The notes under the pieces were generated by a model, which had not been told where the DNA came from, made no database searches, and was given only the letters and a program-made list of their open reading frames with translations. The translations under genes were made by a program, and so were the position numbers. Shown piece by piece: positions 19,129 to 28,173 of a stretch of DNA of 64,000 nucleotides (its first letter is position 1; each line of letters starts with the position of its first letter). Source of the DNA: Kosakonia sacchari SP1 (lineage in GTDB: Bacteria > Pseudomonadota > Gammaproteobacteria > Enterobacterales > Enterobacteriaceae); contig NZ_CP007215.2 of assembly GCF_000300455.3 (NCBI RefSeq), forward strand, positions 2,976,001 to 3,040,000, written 5' to 3'.

Positions 19129-19968
19129 ATGAATGCAACGACATCGCTGAAATTAAGTGCCACAGCACTGGCCGGCGCGCTGGTATTGCTGGCTCTGGTG
19201 GGCTGTACGCCGACCGAAGAGAAAAAAGAAGCCGGTGCGGCGCCGCAGTCTGCACTGCAAACCGTCCTGCAGCGCGGCACACTGCGCGTGGGCGACTGCC
19301 TGAGCTTTGCCCCGTTTGGTTTTTACGATAAAGACGGCAACCCGGATGGTTATGACGTCGATCTGGCTAAAGCGCTGGCGAAAGAGATGGGCGTCAAACT
19401 GGAGATGGTCAACACCACCAGTGCCAACCGCATCCCTAACCTGCAAACCAACAAAGTCGACGTGGTGTTCTGTAATTTCACCCGCAATCTGGAGCGCGCC
19501 AAAGAGATCGGTTTCACCAACCCGTATGTCGTGGCGAGTGAAGCCATGCTGGTGCGCAAAAACAGCGGCATTCAGTCCGCACATGACATGGCCGGAAAAA
19601 CCATCGCCACGGTGAAAGGTTCCACCAACGGTGATGAAGTACGCAACCTTGGCATCGACGTGAAAATTCAGGAGTACGACTCATCCCAGGCAGCGATTCT
19701 GGCGGTGAAACAGGGACAGGCTGATGCGATGATCGAAGATAACAACTTCCTCGCCTATCAGGCGAAACTCGATCCGTCGCTGACCGTGACCAACGAAGCG
19801 CTGGTGCCGCTGGAGTACAACGCCTTCGGTGTGAAACAGGGCGACCAGATATGGACCAACTACCTGAACGAATTCCTTTTTGAAATCAACGCATCCGGCG
19901 AAAACGCACAGCTGTATGAGAAATGGTTCGGCAGTAAACCACGCTACCCGCTGAATCCGCAATACTGA
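19129..19968 (+). CDS. ABC transporter substrate-binding lipoprotein, polar amino acid type
   Basis: 279 residues. A lipoprotein signal with lipobox LVGC gives a lipidated Cys26. The mature protein is a solute-binding protein family 3 member: GTLRVGDCLSFAPFGFYDKDG, DVDLAKALAKEMG, then VKGSTNGDEVRN and KQGQADAMIEDNNF. It binds an amino acid or derivative in the periplasm and delivers it to the two permeases encoded next. No residue set decides the ligand, but the flanking dehydratase suggests a D-amino acid. The ATG is preceded by AAGAGAG. Confidence 0.9.
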   Translation: MNATTSLKLSATALAGALVLLALVGCTPTEEKKEAGAAPQSALQTVLQRGTLRVGDCLSFAPFGFYDKDGNPDGYDVDLAKALAKEMGVKLEMVNTTSANRIPNLQTNKVDVVFCNFTRNLERAKEIGFTNPYVVASEAMLVRKNSGIQSAHDMAGKTIATVKGSTNGDEVRNLGIDVKIQEYDSSQAAILAVKQGQADAMIEDNNFLAYQAKLDPSLTVTNEALVPLEYNAFGVKQGDQIWTNYLNEFLFEINASGENAQLYEKWFGSKPRYPLNPQY

Positions 19969-20021
19969 TTGTTCGCCCGCGGTGCAGCAGCCGATGCTGC
20001 ACCGCCTGAAGGAGTCACACC

Positions 20022-20759
20022 ATGAGTTATCAATGGCTAACCCTGTGGCGCTACGCCGACACTTTTCTGGAGGCCGCCTGGCTCACGCTCCAGGTCACGC
20101 TGCTGGCGTTTGTACTGGCAGTGGCACTTGGATTACTTGCCGCGCTGGCAAAATCCTCGCCACTGGCGCCGGTACGCTGGCTCAGCCACTGCTACGTCGA
20201 GTTCATCCGCAATACCCCGGTGCTGTTGCAAATCTTTATTATCTTTTTTGGCCTGCCGTCGTTGGGTATCACTATGAGCGCCTTTAGTGCAGGCGTGCTG
20301 GCGCTGGGGATTAACGTGGGGGCTTATCTGTCGGAAACCTTCCGCGCCGGTATCCAGTCGGTCGCAAAAGGCCAGCTGGAAGCGGCGTATATCCTCGGGA
20401 TCCCGCGCCGGCAAATCTTCCTGAGCGTCGTGCTGCCGCAGGCCGCACGCGCGGTGTGGCCTGCCATTATCAATAACCTGATTCAGCTACTGCTCGGCAC
20501 GTCGCTGCTCTCCGCCATCGCGCTGCCGGAACTGACCGGCACCGCAACGGTGATCAATGCGCGTACCCTGCTCTACATCCAGACCTTCAGTATTGTCGCG
20601 CTGGTCTATCTGGTGCTGAGCAACCTGTTCTCCTGGCTTGGTAACCTGGCAGGACGCCGGATGTTCCATCCGCCGCTGGTGACACCGGTAAAAAAGCCCG
20701 GCTGGCAGTGGGCAAAAAAATGGCTGATTAACCCAGCGAAACGGGAGAATGCGCTATGA
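20022..20759 (+). CDS. Amino acid ABC transporter permease 1 (HisM/GltJ-like)
   Basis: 245 residues, five to six membrane segments. The coupling loop motif is ETFRAGIQSVAKGQLEAAYILG, i.e. EAA-loop with the G-N-x-x-x-x-x-x-L pattern of polar amino acid permeases. It spans the inner membrane and pairs with the next gene product. The stop overlaps the following ATG (ATGA). The ATG at 20022 has GGAG 8 nt upstream. The roughly 30-residue C-terminal cytoplasmic tail (after GRRMF) is basic. Confidence 0.9.
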   Translation: MSYQWLTLWRYADTFLEAAWLTLQVTLLAFVLAVALGLLAALAKSSPLAPVRWLSHCYVEFIRNTPVLLQIFIIFFGLPSLGITMSAFSAGVLALGINVGAYLSETFRAGIQSVAKGQLEAAYILGIPRRQIFLSVVLPQAARAVWPAIINNLIQLLLGTSLLSAIALPELTGTATVINARTLLYIQTFSIVALVYLVLSNLFSWLGNLAGRRMFHPPLVTPVKKPGWQWAKKWLINPAKRENAL

Positions 20760-21400
20760 GCGAACTTATCATCAACTCGCTGCCAATCCTGCTGAAAGGC
20801 CTGGTCATCACGTTACTGCTCTCCGTCGCCGCTATCGTCGGCAGCACGCTGCTCGGTTTACTGGCAGCGGTGTTACGCACCAGCCGTTTGCCGGTCGCTA
20901 AACAGATCGCCGTGTTCTATACCGAGCTGTTTCGCGGCACGCCGGTACTGATCACGCTGATGTTTATCTACTTCGGCGTGGCGTACTTCGGCTATGAAAT
21001 CAATCTGTTCGCCGCCGGTATCCTCGGACTAAGCATTTATCAGGGCGCTTACATTGCCGAAGTATTCCGCGCCGGAATTGAAGCTGTCCCCAAAGGCCAG
21101 TGGGAAGTCTCATGGATCCTTGGTCTTTCAAAACGCCAGACGTTTCTTAGCGTGATCCTGCCGCAGACGCGCGGCATCGTGCTGCCGCCGCTGGTGGGTC
21201 AGTATCTTTCGCTGATTAAAGATACGTCGATTGTCAGCATGATCGGCATGTCGGAATTGATGCACCAGGGTCAGGCCATTGTCGATCGCATCGGTCAGCC
21301 GGTGGTGATTTACGGCCTGGTCGCCCTGCTCTACTTCGTTGTCTGCTTTCCGCTTTCCCGTTGGGTTCAACATCATCAAACCAGGAGCCAGTTATCATGA
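20756..21400 (+). CDS. Amino acid ABC transporter permease 2
   Basis: 214 residues with five membrane segments. The EAA loop is [22 protein letters not shown]. Its opening ([21 protein letters not shown]) is the usual HEQRo-permease start. It overlaps both neighbours by 4 bp (ATGA), which shows tight translational coupling with permease 1 and the ATPase. It completes the heteromeric membrane channel of the importer. Confidence 0.9.
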   Translation: MSELIINSLPILLKGLVITLLLSVAAIVGSTLLGLLAAVLRTSRLPVAKQIAVFYTELFRGTPVLITLMFIYFGVAYFGYEINLFAAGILGLSIYQGAYIAEVFRAGIEAVPKGQWEVSWILGLSKRQTFLSVILPQTRGIVLPPLVGQYLSLIKDTSIVSMIGMSELMHQGQAIVDRIGQPVVIYGLVALLYFVVCFPLSRWVQHHQTRSQLS

Positions 21401-22134
21401 GCAAATCCGCCATTACGCTAAGCCGGATTACTAAATCCTTTGGCTCAACCCAGGTACTGAAAGAGATAAGCCTTGATGTGTCGCCCGGCGAAGTGCTGGT
21501 GCTGATTGGCGCATCCGGTTCCGGCAAAAGTACCGTATTACGCATCATGAGCGGGCTGGAAACCGCCGATGGCGGGGAAATCTGGGTAAATGAAGTACCG
21601 CTGCACGACCGCAAACGCAGCAGCGAGATCTGCGGCCACGTTGGCATGGTGTTTCAGCAGTTCAATCTGTTTCCCCATAAAACCGCGCTCGGTAACGTGA
21701 CGCTGGCGTTAATTAAAGCGCAGAAACTGTCCGAAGCCGAAGCCAATAAACGCGGTATGGCAGCCCTGACCCGAGTCGGGCTGGCCGAGCGCGCGCATCA
21801 TTATCCGGCTCAGCTATCCGGCGGCCAGCAACAGCGTGTGGCGATTGCTCGCGCGTTGGCAGTGGAGCCGAAAATTATGTTTTTCGACGAAGCGACGTCA
21901 GCGCTCGATCCCGAGCTGGTTGGCGAAGTGATGGAGGTGATGCGAAGTCTCGCGCGTGAAGGTATGACCATGGTGGTCGTCACCCACGAGATGGGTTTTG
22001 CGCGTAAAACAGCTGATCGCGTGGTGTTTATGGATCAGGGCGTGATCGCCGAGCAGGGTTCGCCGGAGCAGATCTTCGTCAATCCGCACAATCCTCGCAC
22101 CCAGCAGTTCTTATCGCGAGTGCTTGAGCACTAA
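21397..22134 (+). CDS. Amino acid ABC transporter ATP-binding protein
   Basis: 245 residues from the ATG at 21397, which overlaps the permease stop and has an AGGAG site; the open frame to 21361 is not used. Walker A is GASGSGKST (Lys44), the signature is [15 protein letters not shown], Walker B is [12 protein letters not shown], and the H-loop is VVTHEMGFA. It is the GlnQ/HisP type that powers polar amino acid import. It sits in the cytoplasm against the two permeases above. The stop is 11 nt before the dehydratase gene. Confidence 0.93.
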   Translation: MSKSAITLSRITKSFGSTQVLKEISLDVSPGEVLVLIGASGSGKSTVLRIMSGLETADGGEIWVNEVPLHDRKRSSEICGHVGMVFQQFNLFPHKTALGNVTLALIKAQKLSEAEANKRGMAALTRVGLAERAHHYPAQLSGGQQQRVAIARALAVEPKIMFFDEATSALDPELVGEVMEVMRSLAREGMTMVVVTHEMGFARKTADRVVFMDQGVIAEQGSPEQIFVNPHNPRTQQFLSRVLEH

Positions 22135-22142
22135 CAGGAGGC

Positions 22143-23417
22143 ATGATGTCGATTCACTTTCCCCTGCAGGCGGACGGCGCGCTGGATGCGCTGCACCCTG
22201 CGCCGCGTTTTAAATCGGTCGCCGGCTCCGGTAATCAGCCGCTGGCTAACGGCACCCCGGTCTTTAACAGCCCTGAGGTGTTTTCCCCACTGATGTTGAT
22301 GAAGCAATCCGCGCTGGAGAATAACCTGCGTCAGCTGGCTGCGTTTTGTCGTGAGCAAGGCGTCATGCTGGCGGCACACGGCAAAACCTCAATGTCTGCG
22401 GCGATCCTGCGCCGCGCCGTCACGGAAGGCGGTGCCTGGGGTTTGAGCGCCGCCACCCCTGCGCAGGTTCGCGCGTTGCGCCAGTTCGGCATTCGTAACG
22501 TCTTCCTCGCCAATGAACTGGTCGATCCTGCCGGCATTCGCTGGATAGGCGAATGGCAACAGCAGCATCCCGACCATAATTTCCTGTGCTACGTCGATTC
22601 GCTGCAAGGTGTTCGTCTGCTGGAGCAACATCTCGGCGACAGCCGTATTGCGGTACTGCTGGAAATGTCGGTCAGCGGCGGACGAACCGGCTGCCGTTCA
22701 TCCGCTGAAGCCCTGGAGATTGCCGCCGCGATTGCCACCAGCCCGGCCCTGCAATTGGTGGGTGTTGCGGGTTATGAAGGCGCACTCGGTGCAGGACGTG
22801 ATGCCGCAGGCGTGCAGCGCGTCAAAGATTACTGCCAGATGCTGATCGCCACGGCGGCGCTGCTGGCTGAAAAGCAGTTGTTTGCCAGCGAGCAGATTAT
22901 CCTCAGTGCCGGCGGCGGCGCGTGGTTTGACGTGGTCTCAGCGTGTTTCACGTCCGCGAACCTGCCCCTGCCCATGACGCCGCTGATTCGCTCCGGAGCT
23001 TACATGGCGCACGACAGCGGCCTGTACGCGCGAATTGCGCCTTTTGCGCAGCCCGGTGCAACGCATCATTTCACCGCTGCGCTGGAGATCTGGGGACGGG
23101 TGTTGTCGCGCCCCGAGCCTGGCCTGGCGTTTGTTGATTTCGGACGCCGTGATGTGCCGTTCGATCAGGATCTGCCCAATCCGCTGTGGGTGCGCAACGT
23201 TGACGGCAGTGCCCCTCGTGCAGCGTCGGGCATGCGCATCAGCGAGGTGAACGATCAGCACGCCTATTTGTTACTGCCGCAAGAGGATGGGTTAAAGCCC
23301 GGCGACTGGGTGGGTTGTGGTATTTCGCACCCTTGTACCGCATTCGATAAGTGGCGGTATTTGCCACTGGTAGATGATGATTACTGCGTCACAGACTCAC
23401 TGGAAACCGCATTCTGA
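22143..23417 (+). CDS. Fold-III PLP, zinc-type D-amino acid dehydratase/deaminase-like enzyme
   Basis: 424 residues; two consecutive ATGs (22143, 22146) follow AGGAGG, the second being better spaced. The N-terminal barrel belongs to the alanine racemase-like fold III. The PLP Schiff-base lysine is Lys81 in LAAHGKTSMS. The C-terminal domain carries the zinc pair His396-x-Cys398 (SHPC), as in DSD1-type D-serine dehydratase and D-threonine dehydratase/aldolase. Such enzymes need PLP and zinc and convert D-amino acids to ketoacid plus ammonia, or cleave them. Last gene of the cluster. Whether it is a dehydratase or an aldolase cannot be decided here. Confidence 0.85.
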   Translation: MMSIHFPLQADGALDALHPAPRFKSVAGSGNQPLANGTPVFNSPEVFSPLMLMKQSALENNLRQLAAFCREQGVMLAAHGKTSMSAAILRRAVTEGGAWGLSAATPAQVRALRQFGIRNVFLANELVDPAGIRWIGEWQQQHPDHNFLCYVDSLQGVRLLEQHLGDSRIAVLLEMSVSGGRTGCRSSAEALEIAAAIATSPALQLVGVAGYEGALGAGRDAAGVQRVKDYCQMLIATAALLAEKQLFASEQIILSAGGGAWFDVVSACFTSANLPLPMTPLIRSGAYMAHDSGLYARIAPFAQPGATHHFTAALEIWGRVLSRPEPGLAFVDFGRRDVPFDQDLPNPLWVRNVDGSAPRAASGMRISEVNDQHAYLLLPQEDGLKPGDWVGCGISHPCTAFDKWRYLPLVDDDYCVTDSLETAF

Positions 23418-23529
23418 ATGCAACATCGAATCGTAACGGCGCGATGTTTCGCACGGTTTTACCATTCATGTTCGCATGAACCGCGCTTATCCGTTCTTTA
23501 ACTGGCACGACATTCCGGCCGGGAAGCGG

Positions 23530-24456
23530 TTATTCAGGCCAGTACGATTCGGCTTTCACTTTTAATAAATGGCGTAAGCGCTGAGCTTCCTTTTGCGGTG
23601 GGCAACCAAAGAACCGGCGAAATTCCCGGCTAAATTGTGTCGGACTGAGGTAGCCAACCCTGAAAGCGGCTTCACTGGCCGTGACATTGCGCTTCACCAT
23701 TAAAAACCGCGCTTGGTGCAGCCTGATGGAAATCAGATACTGTTTCGGTGTGGTGCCGGTAAAGGCTCTGAAATGACGATGAAAAGAGGGAGAACTCATG
23801 CCCGCTTCTTTCGCCAGCATCTCCACGTCAACAGGCTCCATAAACCGGGTATGCATGGTGCGAATAGCGCCAGCGATTTGCCTGAAATGCCCTTTTCCCG
23901 AGAGCGCCGCTCTGATGGAGGCTCCCTGCGTATCAATCAGGACGCGATAATAAAGTTCTTTCAGAATCCCCGGCCCCAGAATTCTGGCCTGCTCCTCATC
24001 AGAAAGCGCCAGTAGAAGGCGATACACCGTATCGGCCAGTTCTTCCCCCAGCGGGCTGGAAAACATCATTCCCGCCTGCGCATTTCCACTTACCTCGCCT
24101 TCGCCCATTTCAACCAGTAATTCGGCAATCGTGGCGACATCGAGCGATACCGACATCGCCAGCAGCGGTTCTTGCTGGCTGGCAGTCGTCTGGCTGCTGA
24201 AAGGAAGCGGCGCGGAGACCACCAGATAATGTCCGGGATCGTAGGTGAATTCCCGCCCGCCCATCAAAGCGGTTTTCTTTCCCTGCAGAACAATAACAAT
24301 GCACGGTTCGTAAAGGACGGGCGTGTGGGGCATCGACGCATTGACCCGCAACAGCTTTATCGCCGTCATGCGGGTGCGCGAGTAGCCCTCATCAGGCGCA
24401 AGCGCCAGCAAAGCCGGGATCATTTTTCGTGTAAGGCTTGAGGTAAGTTCGGACAC
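23530..24456 (-). CDS. AraC family transcriptional regulator (AraC_N type)
   Basis: About 308 residues from a GTG at 24456 with GGGGG upstream; a start at the ATG for MIPALLALAP (24423) is also possible. The N-terminal domain (LYEPCIVIVLQGKKTALMGGREFTYDPGHYLV) is the AraC_N cupin, and the C-terminus has two HTH motifs (VEMLAKEAGMSSPSFHRHFRAFTG; ASEAAFRVGYLSPTQFSREFRRFFG). Proteins of this shape, such as YqhC, control aldehyde-reductase genes. It is divergent from the SDR pair at 24792-26265, its likely target. Confidence 0.86.
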   Translation of the reverse strand: MSELTSSLTRKMIPALLALAPDEGYSRTRMTAIKLLRVNASMPHTPVLYEPCIVIVLQGKKTALMGGREFTYDPGHYLVVSAPLPFSSQTTASQQEPLLAMSVSLDVATIAELLVEMGEGEVSGNAQAGMMFSSPLGEELADTVYRLLLALSDEEQARILGPGILKELYYRVLIDTQGASIRAALSGKGHFRQIAGAIRTMHTRFMEPVDVEMLAKEAGMSSPSFHRHFRAFTGTTPKQYLISIRLHQARFLMVKRNVTASEAAFRVGYLSPTQFSREFRRFFGCPPQKEAQRLRHLLKVKAESYWPE

Positions 24457-24791
24457 TGCGCCCCCGAATATACAAAAGGATAAACTTTTTCGCCTTTATC
24501 AGGTTATCGAACCAAATTCTGACAGAAAAAGATAATCTTTGTACAGAAACCTTCATTGTTGCATTGCTCTGCTTCTCATACTCTTTTTGCAGCAAAACAA
24601 AGAGGAGAAGTGATGCAAGTTCATTCTGAATCAAGCGTCTGGCAGGAACTGACCGGAAACGTCGTTTCGAGACATCTCGCGATCATCTGCCGCGCCTGCC
24701 TATGTCGCACCGCTTTTCCCTCTCAACACTCATATCGGCTGATGAAGACGATGCCGTTCAGGCGACGCAATGCAAAATTTGAGGAAGAAAA
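24457..24791. other. Divergent AraC / SDR promoter region with a short orphan ORF
   Basis: AT-rich between 24470 and 24600. A well-formed ribosome site (AGAGGAGAAG) precedes an ATG at 24613, whose frame (MQVHSESSVWQEL) continues out of phase into the SDR gene to 24870. No homology is recognised beyond the first codons. It may be a leader peptide or the 5' remnant of a deleted gene. Confidence 0.35.
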
Positions 24792-25538
24792 ATGGCAGAT
24801 TTTTTTGGATTACAGAACAAAGTGGCAATCGTTACGGGCGCCGCAGGGGATATTGGCAGATCCACTGTAAAACATCTCGTTAGCCATGACGTGAAGGTGC
24901 TGGCGCTGGATATCGACCCGGCGGTTCATGCCCTGGCACAGCGCAATCAGGTGGTGACACAGATATGCGATGTCAGCAAGGAACAGGAAGCGATCAGCGC
25001 TGTCACTCTTGCACAGGCGGAATTCGGCGGCGTGGACATTCTCATCAACAATGCGGGCAAAACCCTGAATAAGCTCGCCACCGACACATCCGTTGAAGAG
25101 TGGGACAGCATTATGGCCATTAATGCCAGAGGGTATTTTCTCCTGAGCCGGGAAAGCCTGAAGGTGATGCAGCCCCGCCGGCAAGGCGCGATCGTTAATG
25201 TGGCGTCCGTGGTGAGCATGGTAGGCATGAAAGCCACGTCCGCTTATTCGGCCTCGAAAGGCGCCATCGCGCAACTGACGAAAGTACTGGCGCTGGAAGC
25301 GGCTGAGTATGACATCCGGGTTAATGCCGTCGCCCCCGGCGTCGTCGAAACAAATATTCTGACCGGCATAGTCGAAGACAGTCGGGCGACGCTTGCCAGC
25401 TACGGCCACGCGCATCCACTTGGGCGGGTGGCTCAGCCGGAAGAAATTGCGCAAGCCATTATCTGGCTTGCCTCGCCCAAAGCCAGCTTCGTGACGGGAA
25501 CGGTATTAATCGCTGACGGCGGTTATACCGCACAGTAA
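24792..25538 (+). CDS. SDR family oxidoreductase
   Basis: 248 residues, ATG preceded by GAGGAAG. The cofactor loop is TGAAGDIG, NNAG follows, and the catalytic segment is SVVSM with YSASK. The end LIADGGYTAQ is the standard C-terminal strand of 3-oxoacyl-reductase/glucose-dehydrogenase-like SDRs. Acts on an unknown alcohol or carbonyl. It is followed after 10 bp by a second, different SDR, so the two are co-transcribed and likely controlled by the divergent AraC protein. Confidence 0.9.
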   Translation: MADFFGLQNKVAIVTGAAGDIGRSTVKHLVSHDVKVLALDIDPAVHALAQRNQVVTQICDVSKEQEAISAVTLAQAEFGGVDILINNAGKTLNKLATDTSVEEWDSIMAINARGYFLLSRESLKVMQPRRQGAIVNVASVVSMVGMKATSAYSASKGAIAQLTKVLALEAAEYDIRVNAVAPGVVETNILTGIVEDSRATLASYGHAHPLGRVAQPEEIAQAIIWLASPKASFVTGTVLIADGGYTAQ

Positions 25539-25548
25539 CAAGGAGCCC

Positions 25549-26265
25549 ATGATGAAAAAGCAGAGCATTTTAATTATCGGAGCCGAGAAAGGGCTGGGGC
25601 ACGGGCTGACAGCAGCCTATCTGGAGCGGGGCTGGGACGTTTTCGCCACCCATTTACCGGATGCGGATATCTCCGCCCTGCTCACGCTGGCAGAGCGTTA
25701 CCCTGGCAAGCTGATGACCGGTGAGATGGATGTCACCAACAGCGCCCATATCGGGCCACTTATCGGCAGGCTCCGCGAACAGCAGTTTGACGTAATTTTT
25801 ATGGTGGCCGGTATTTACGGTCCCTTGCATCAATCCGTGTTGCAGGCGTCTGACGCGGAATTCCAGCAAATTATGCTGACCAATGCGTTTGGCCCTGCCC
25901 GCCTGGCCCGGCATCTCCTGCCGGTACTTAAACCTGAGGGAAGCCTGGTTTTCATGTCATCGCACCGGGGCAGCATTGCCGGCAATACCGAACCGGGGAT
26001 CGGTATTGAGCTTTACCGGGCCAGTAAAGCGGCACTGAATATGCTGGCGCGTTGTATTTATATGGATATCAGCCAGGGAGCACAGACGGTACTCTCCATT
26101 CATCCTGGCTGGGTGGCAACGGCGATGGGCACGCTGGATGGTACAGTGAACGCGGAGATTGATGTAAAAACCAGCGTCGAGGGCATGATCAGTGTGATTG
26201 AGCAACACCGAAACGCCAGAAGCCATCTTTTCCTCGATTACGAGAACAACAGTTGGCCCTGGTAA
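25549..26265 (+). CDS. SDR family oxidoreductase (C-factor-like)
   Basis: 238 residues; ATGATG after AAGGAG, where the second ATG (25552) has the better spacing. The nucleotide loop is GAEKGLGHG and the catalytic segment is MSSHRGSIAGN with YRASK, a pattern of CsgA/carbonyl-reductase-like SDRs. It lacks the NNAG motif, with MVAGIYG in its place, which is usual in this subgroup. Paired with the preceding SDR, suggesting two steps on one substrate or two related substrates. Confidence 0.87.
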   Translation: MMKKQSILIIGAEKGLGHGLTAAYLERGWDVFATHLPDADISALLTLAERYPGKLMTGEMDVTNSAHIGPLIGRLREQQFDVIFMVAGIYGPLHQSVLQASDAEFQQIMLTNAFGPARLARHLLPVLKPEGSLVFMSSHRGSIAGNTEPGIGIELYRASKAALNMLARCIYMDISQGAQTVLSIHPGWVATAMGTLDGTVNAEIDVKTSVEGMISVIEQHRNARSHLFLDYENNSWPW

Positions 26266-26300
26266 TAAAGGACAAAGCAGCCGGTATCTTTTATCGGATT

Positions 26301-26332
26301 AACCCCGGCCCCGGGAATAAACACCCGGGGTT
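26301..26332. terminator. GC-rich hairpin between convergent genes
   Basis: AACCCCGG and CCGGGGTT form an 8-bp stem, with an alternative nested stem CCCCGGG/CCCGGGG. It lies between the SDR stop and the convergent HxlR gene. No T-run, so the call rests on position and stem strength. Confidence 0.4.
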
Positions 26333-26370
26333 AGCCTGTTCGCCGTTATTCAGAGGATCAGGCGCATTGC

Positions 26371-26772
26371 TCAGGCCTCAACCTGACTTTCGCATTTATT
26401 TTCATCCGCATGCGTTCGATCGTATTCAGCCTGCGCCAGTGCAATGGCCGGACCAAACTCCTGCGCCCAATTCGCCAGCGCAATAAAAGGCTGCTGCAGT
26501 GACTGCGCCAGCGGCGTAATGGTGTATTCCACACTCACCGGATAAGTGGACAGAACCTGGCGATTAATTAAACCGTTTCGCTCCAGCCGTTTCAGCGCAT
26601 CGGCCAGCGCCTTGTGGGTAATTCCGTCCAGACGTCGGCGAAGTTCATTGAACCGGCAAGGTTCCGTACACAGTACGGTCAGAATTAATATCGACCATTT
26701 ATTGGTGATGTGTTCTAACACCAGTCGGGTATTTCTCTGGTCTATCAGGCAGTTATCGTGGTTTTCTTGCAT
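26371..26772 (-). CDS. HxlR family transcriptional regulator
   Basis: 133 residues. The winged helix is seen in VLEHITNKWSILILTVL, CRFNELRRRLDGITHKALADALKRLERNGLI and the wing VSVEYTITPLAQSL. Four cysteines are present (Cys8, Cys35, Cys39 and one near the C-terminus); Cys8 is where thiol-sensing HxlR proteins often have their reactive residue, but sensing is inference. It is divergent from the SDR at 26872 with 99 nt between starts and is its likely regulator. Confidence 0.88.
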   Translation of the reverse strand: MQENHDNCLIDQRNTRLVLEHITNKWSILILTVLCTEPCRFNELRRRLDGITHKALADALKRLERNGLINRQVLSTYPVSVEYTITPLAQSLQQPFIALANWAQEFGPAIALAQAEYDRTHADENKCESQVEA

Positions 26773-26783
26773 GGCGATATAGT

Positions 26784-26809
26784 CACTTATAGTTGGTATA
26801 GCGAAAGTG
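26784..26809. promoter_or_regulatory. Candidate HxlR operator
   Basis: An inverted repeat CACTT-N16-AAGTG, with inner TATAGT/GGTATA elements, lies just upstream of the HxlR start in the divergent promoter region. Weak by itself; its place is the main support. Confidence 0.3.
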
Positions 26810-26871
26810 CGTAATTGATATTAAGTATAGAATTTATATCATCTGGTTTCGACCTCAATCGGAGAAATCAG

Positions 26872-27603
26872 ATGGGCAGAATAGAGAAAAAAGTCGCTGT
26901 GGTACTGGGTGGTGCGAAAGGAATTGGGCTGGCGATCAGCCAGCGTTTAGCCGCTGAGGGGGCCGTCACCTGGTTCACTTCCCGACGGGAAGAAGAACTT
27001 GAGACAGCCAAAAGCAAAATATCAGGAACCGCGATTCCACTGCAGGCTGATGTCAGTCAGAAGAACGAACTGAGCCGTATCATGCAGACGGTTTCAGAAA
27101 AATCAGGTCACATCGATATCCTGATAATCAATGCGGGAATATCGGAATACGCCCCGCTTGAAGAGGTAAGTGAGCAGCATTTTGACCAGACGTTTGGCCT
27201 GAATGTTCGCTCCCCCGTCTTTGCCCTGCAGGCAGCATTGCCGTTGATGAAACCCGGCAGCAGTGTCGTTCTCATCGGTTCTATTGCTGATGTTCTCGGC
27301 ACACATGGCTATGGTGTCTACTCGGCCAGTAAAGCCGCGCTGCGCTCTTTTGCCCGCACCTGGACACGTGAACTTGCGACTCGCGGTATCCGTGTTAACG
27401 TTGTCGCGCCCGGCCCTGTCGACACTGAAATGATGGCGGCAACGTCTGATGAAGTGCGTAAAAGCTTAACCAGCGCAATACCGCTCGGCAGAATGGGCCA
27501 ACCTGAAGAAGTTGCAAACGCCGCATTTTTCCTCGCCAGTGACGAGAGTTGCTACATTGCCGGCGCAGAGATTTGCGTTGATGGCGGCATGACGCAGGTT
27601 TAA
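26872..27603 (+). CDS. SDR family oxidoreductase
   Basis: 243 residues from the ATG at 26872 (GGAG at 8 nt); the frame open from 26815 has no homology. GGAKGIGLA is the cofactor loop, INAG replaces NNAG, and IGSIADVLG with YSASK forms the active site. The C-terminal CVDGGMTQV is typical of the 3-oxoacyl-ACP-reductase-like SDRs. The substrate is unknown. Divergent HxlR regulation is inferred. Confidence 0.9.
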   Translation: MGRIEKKVAVVLGGAKGIGLAISQRLAAEGAVTWFTSRREEELETAKSKISGTAIPLQADVSQKNELSRIMQTVSEKSGHIDILIINAGISEYAPLEEVSEQHFDQTFGLNVRSPVFALQAALPLMKPGSSVVLIGSIADVLGTHGYGVYSASKAALRSFARTWTRELATRGIRVNVVAPGPVDTEMMAATSDEVRKSLTSAIPLGRMGQPEEVANAAFFLASDESCYIAGAEICVDGGMTQV

Positions 27604-27615
27604 GCATGCATACGA

Positions 27616-27635
27616 CGGCCATCCAGGGATGGCCG
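27616..27635. terminator. Hairpin between convergent genes
   Basis: CGGCCATC-CAGG-GATGGCCG, an 8-bp perfect stem with a tetraloop, lies between the SDR stop and the LysR fragment. No T-run. Confidence 0.4.
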
Positions 27636-27653
27636 CTCAGAGTAGCGGCAAGA

Positions 27654-28122
27654 TCAGATAATGTCGGCTATCCAGTCTGCAAATGTGCGCACGGCGGGAG
27701 AAAGAAAGCGTTGATGCGGATACAGTAAAGTGACCGGTACTGGTGGCGGTTGCCAGTCTGCAAGCACCTCAATGAGCCTTCCTTCCTGCAGATGCTCTGA
27801 GACAATGCGCCCGGCAAGCTGCGCCAGTCCGAAACCTTCGAGACACATTTTTATATAGCGCCCCGTTTCGTTAACAGGCGCATCGCCATTAACAGGAACG
27901 GACAGCGTCTCAGCGCCACGCGCAAAACGCAATTCACCCGTACGCCTGGCTGAGCCGGAAAAGTAATGGATCGCACGATGCTGCAACAATTCATCGGGCG
28001 ACTGCGGAATCCCGTATTCCCTGAGATACGCCGGAGAGGCACAGGTTACCCAGCGAAACCGGCTAAGCGGACGAGCTACCAGCGTGGAGTTATTCAGCTC
28101 CCCCGTTCTAATCACACAGTCC
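27654..28122 (-). pseudogene. LysR family regulator, N-terminally truncated
   Basis: Only the second part of a LysR substrate-binding domain remains, starting at DCVIRTGELNNSTLVARPL and running to the normal C-terminus (VRTFADWIADII), about 155 residues. The DNA-binding HTH and first half of the sensor domain, some 140 residues, are missing; the reading frame continues upstream to 28190 in unrelated residues. The break lies at about 28122. Without HTH it cannot bind DNA as a LysR protein, so it is scored as a remnant. It is convergent with the SDR gene, and its former target may be lost or be that SDR. Confidence 0.8.
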
Positions 28123-28173
28123 CCCTTTTTTTGCAGAAACCTTCCTGCCGCTGGCGCAGTCGCACTGGCAGGT

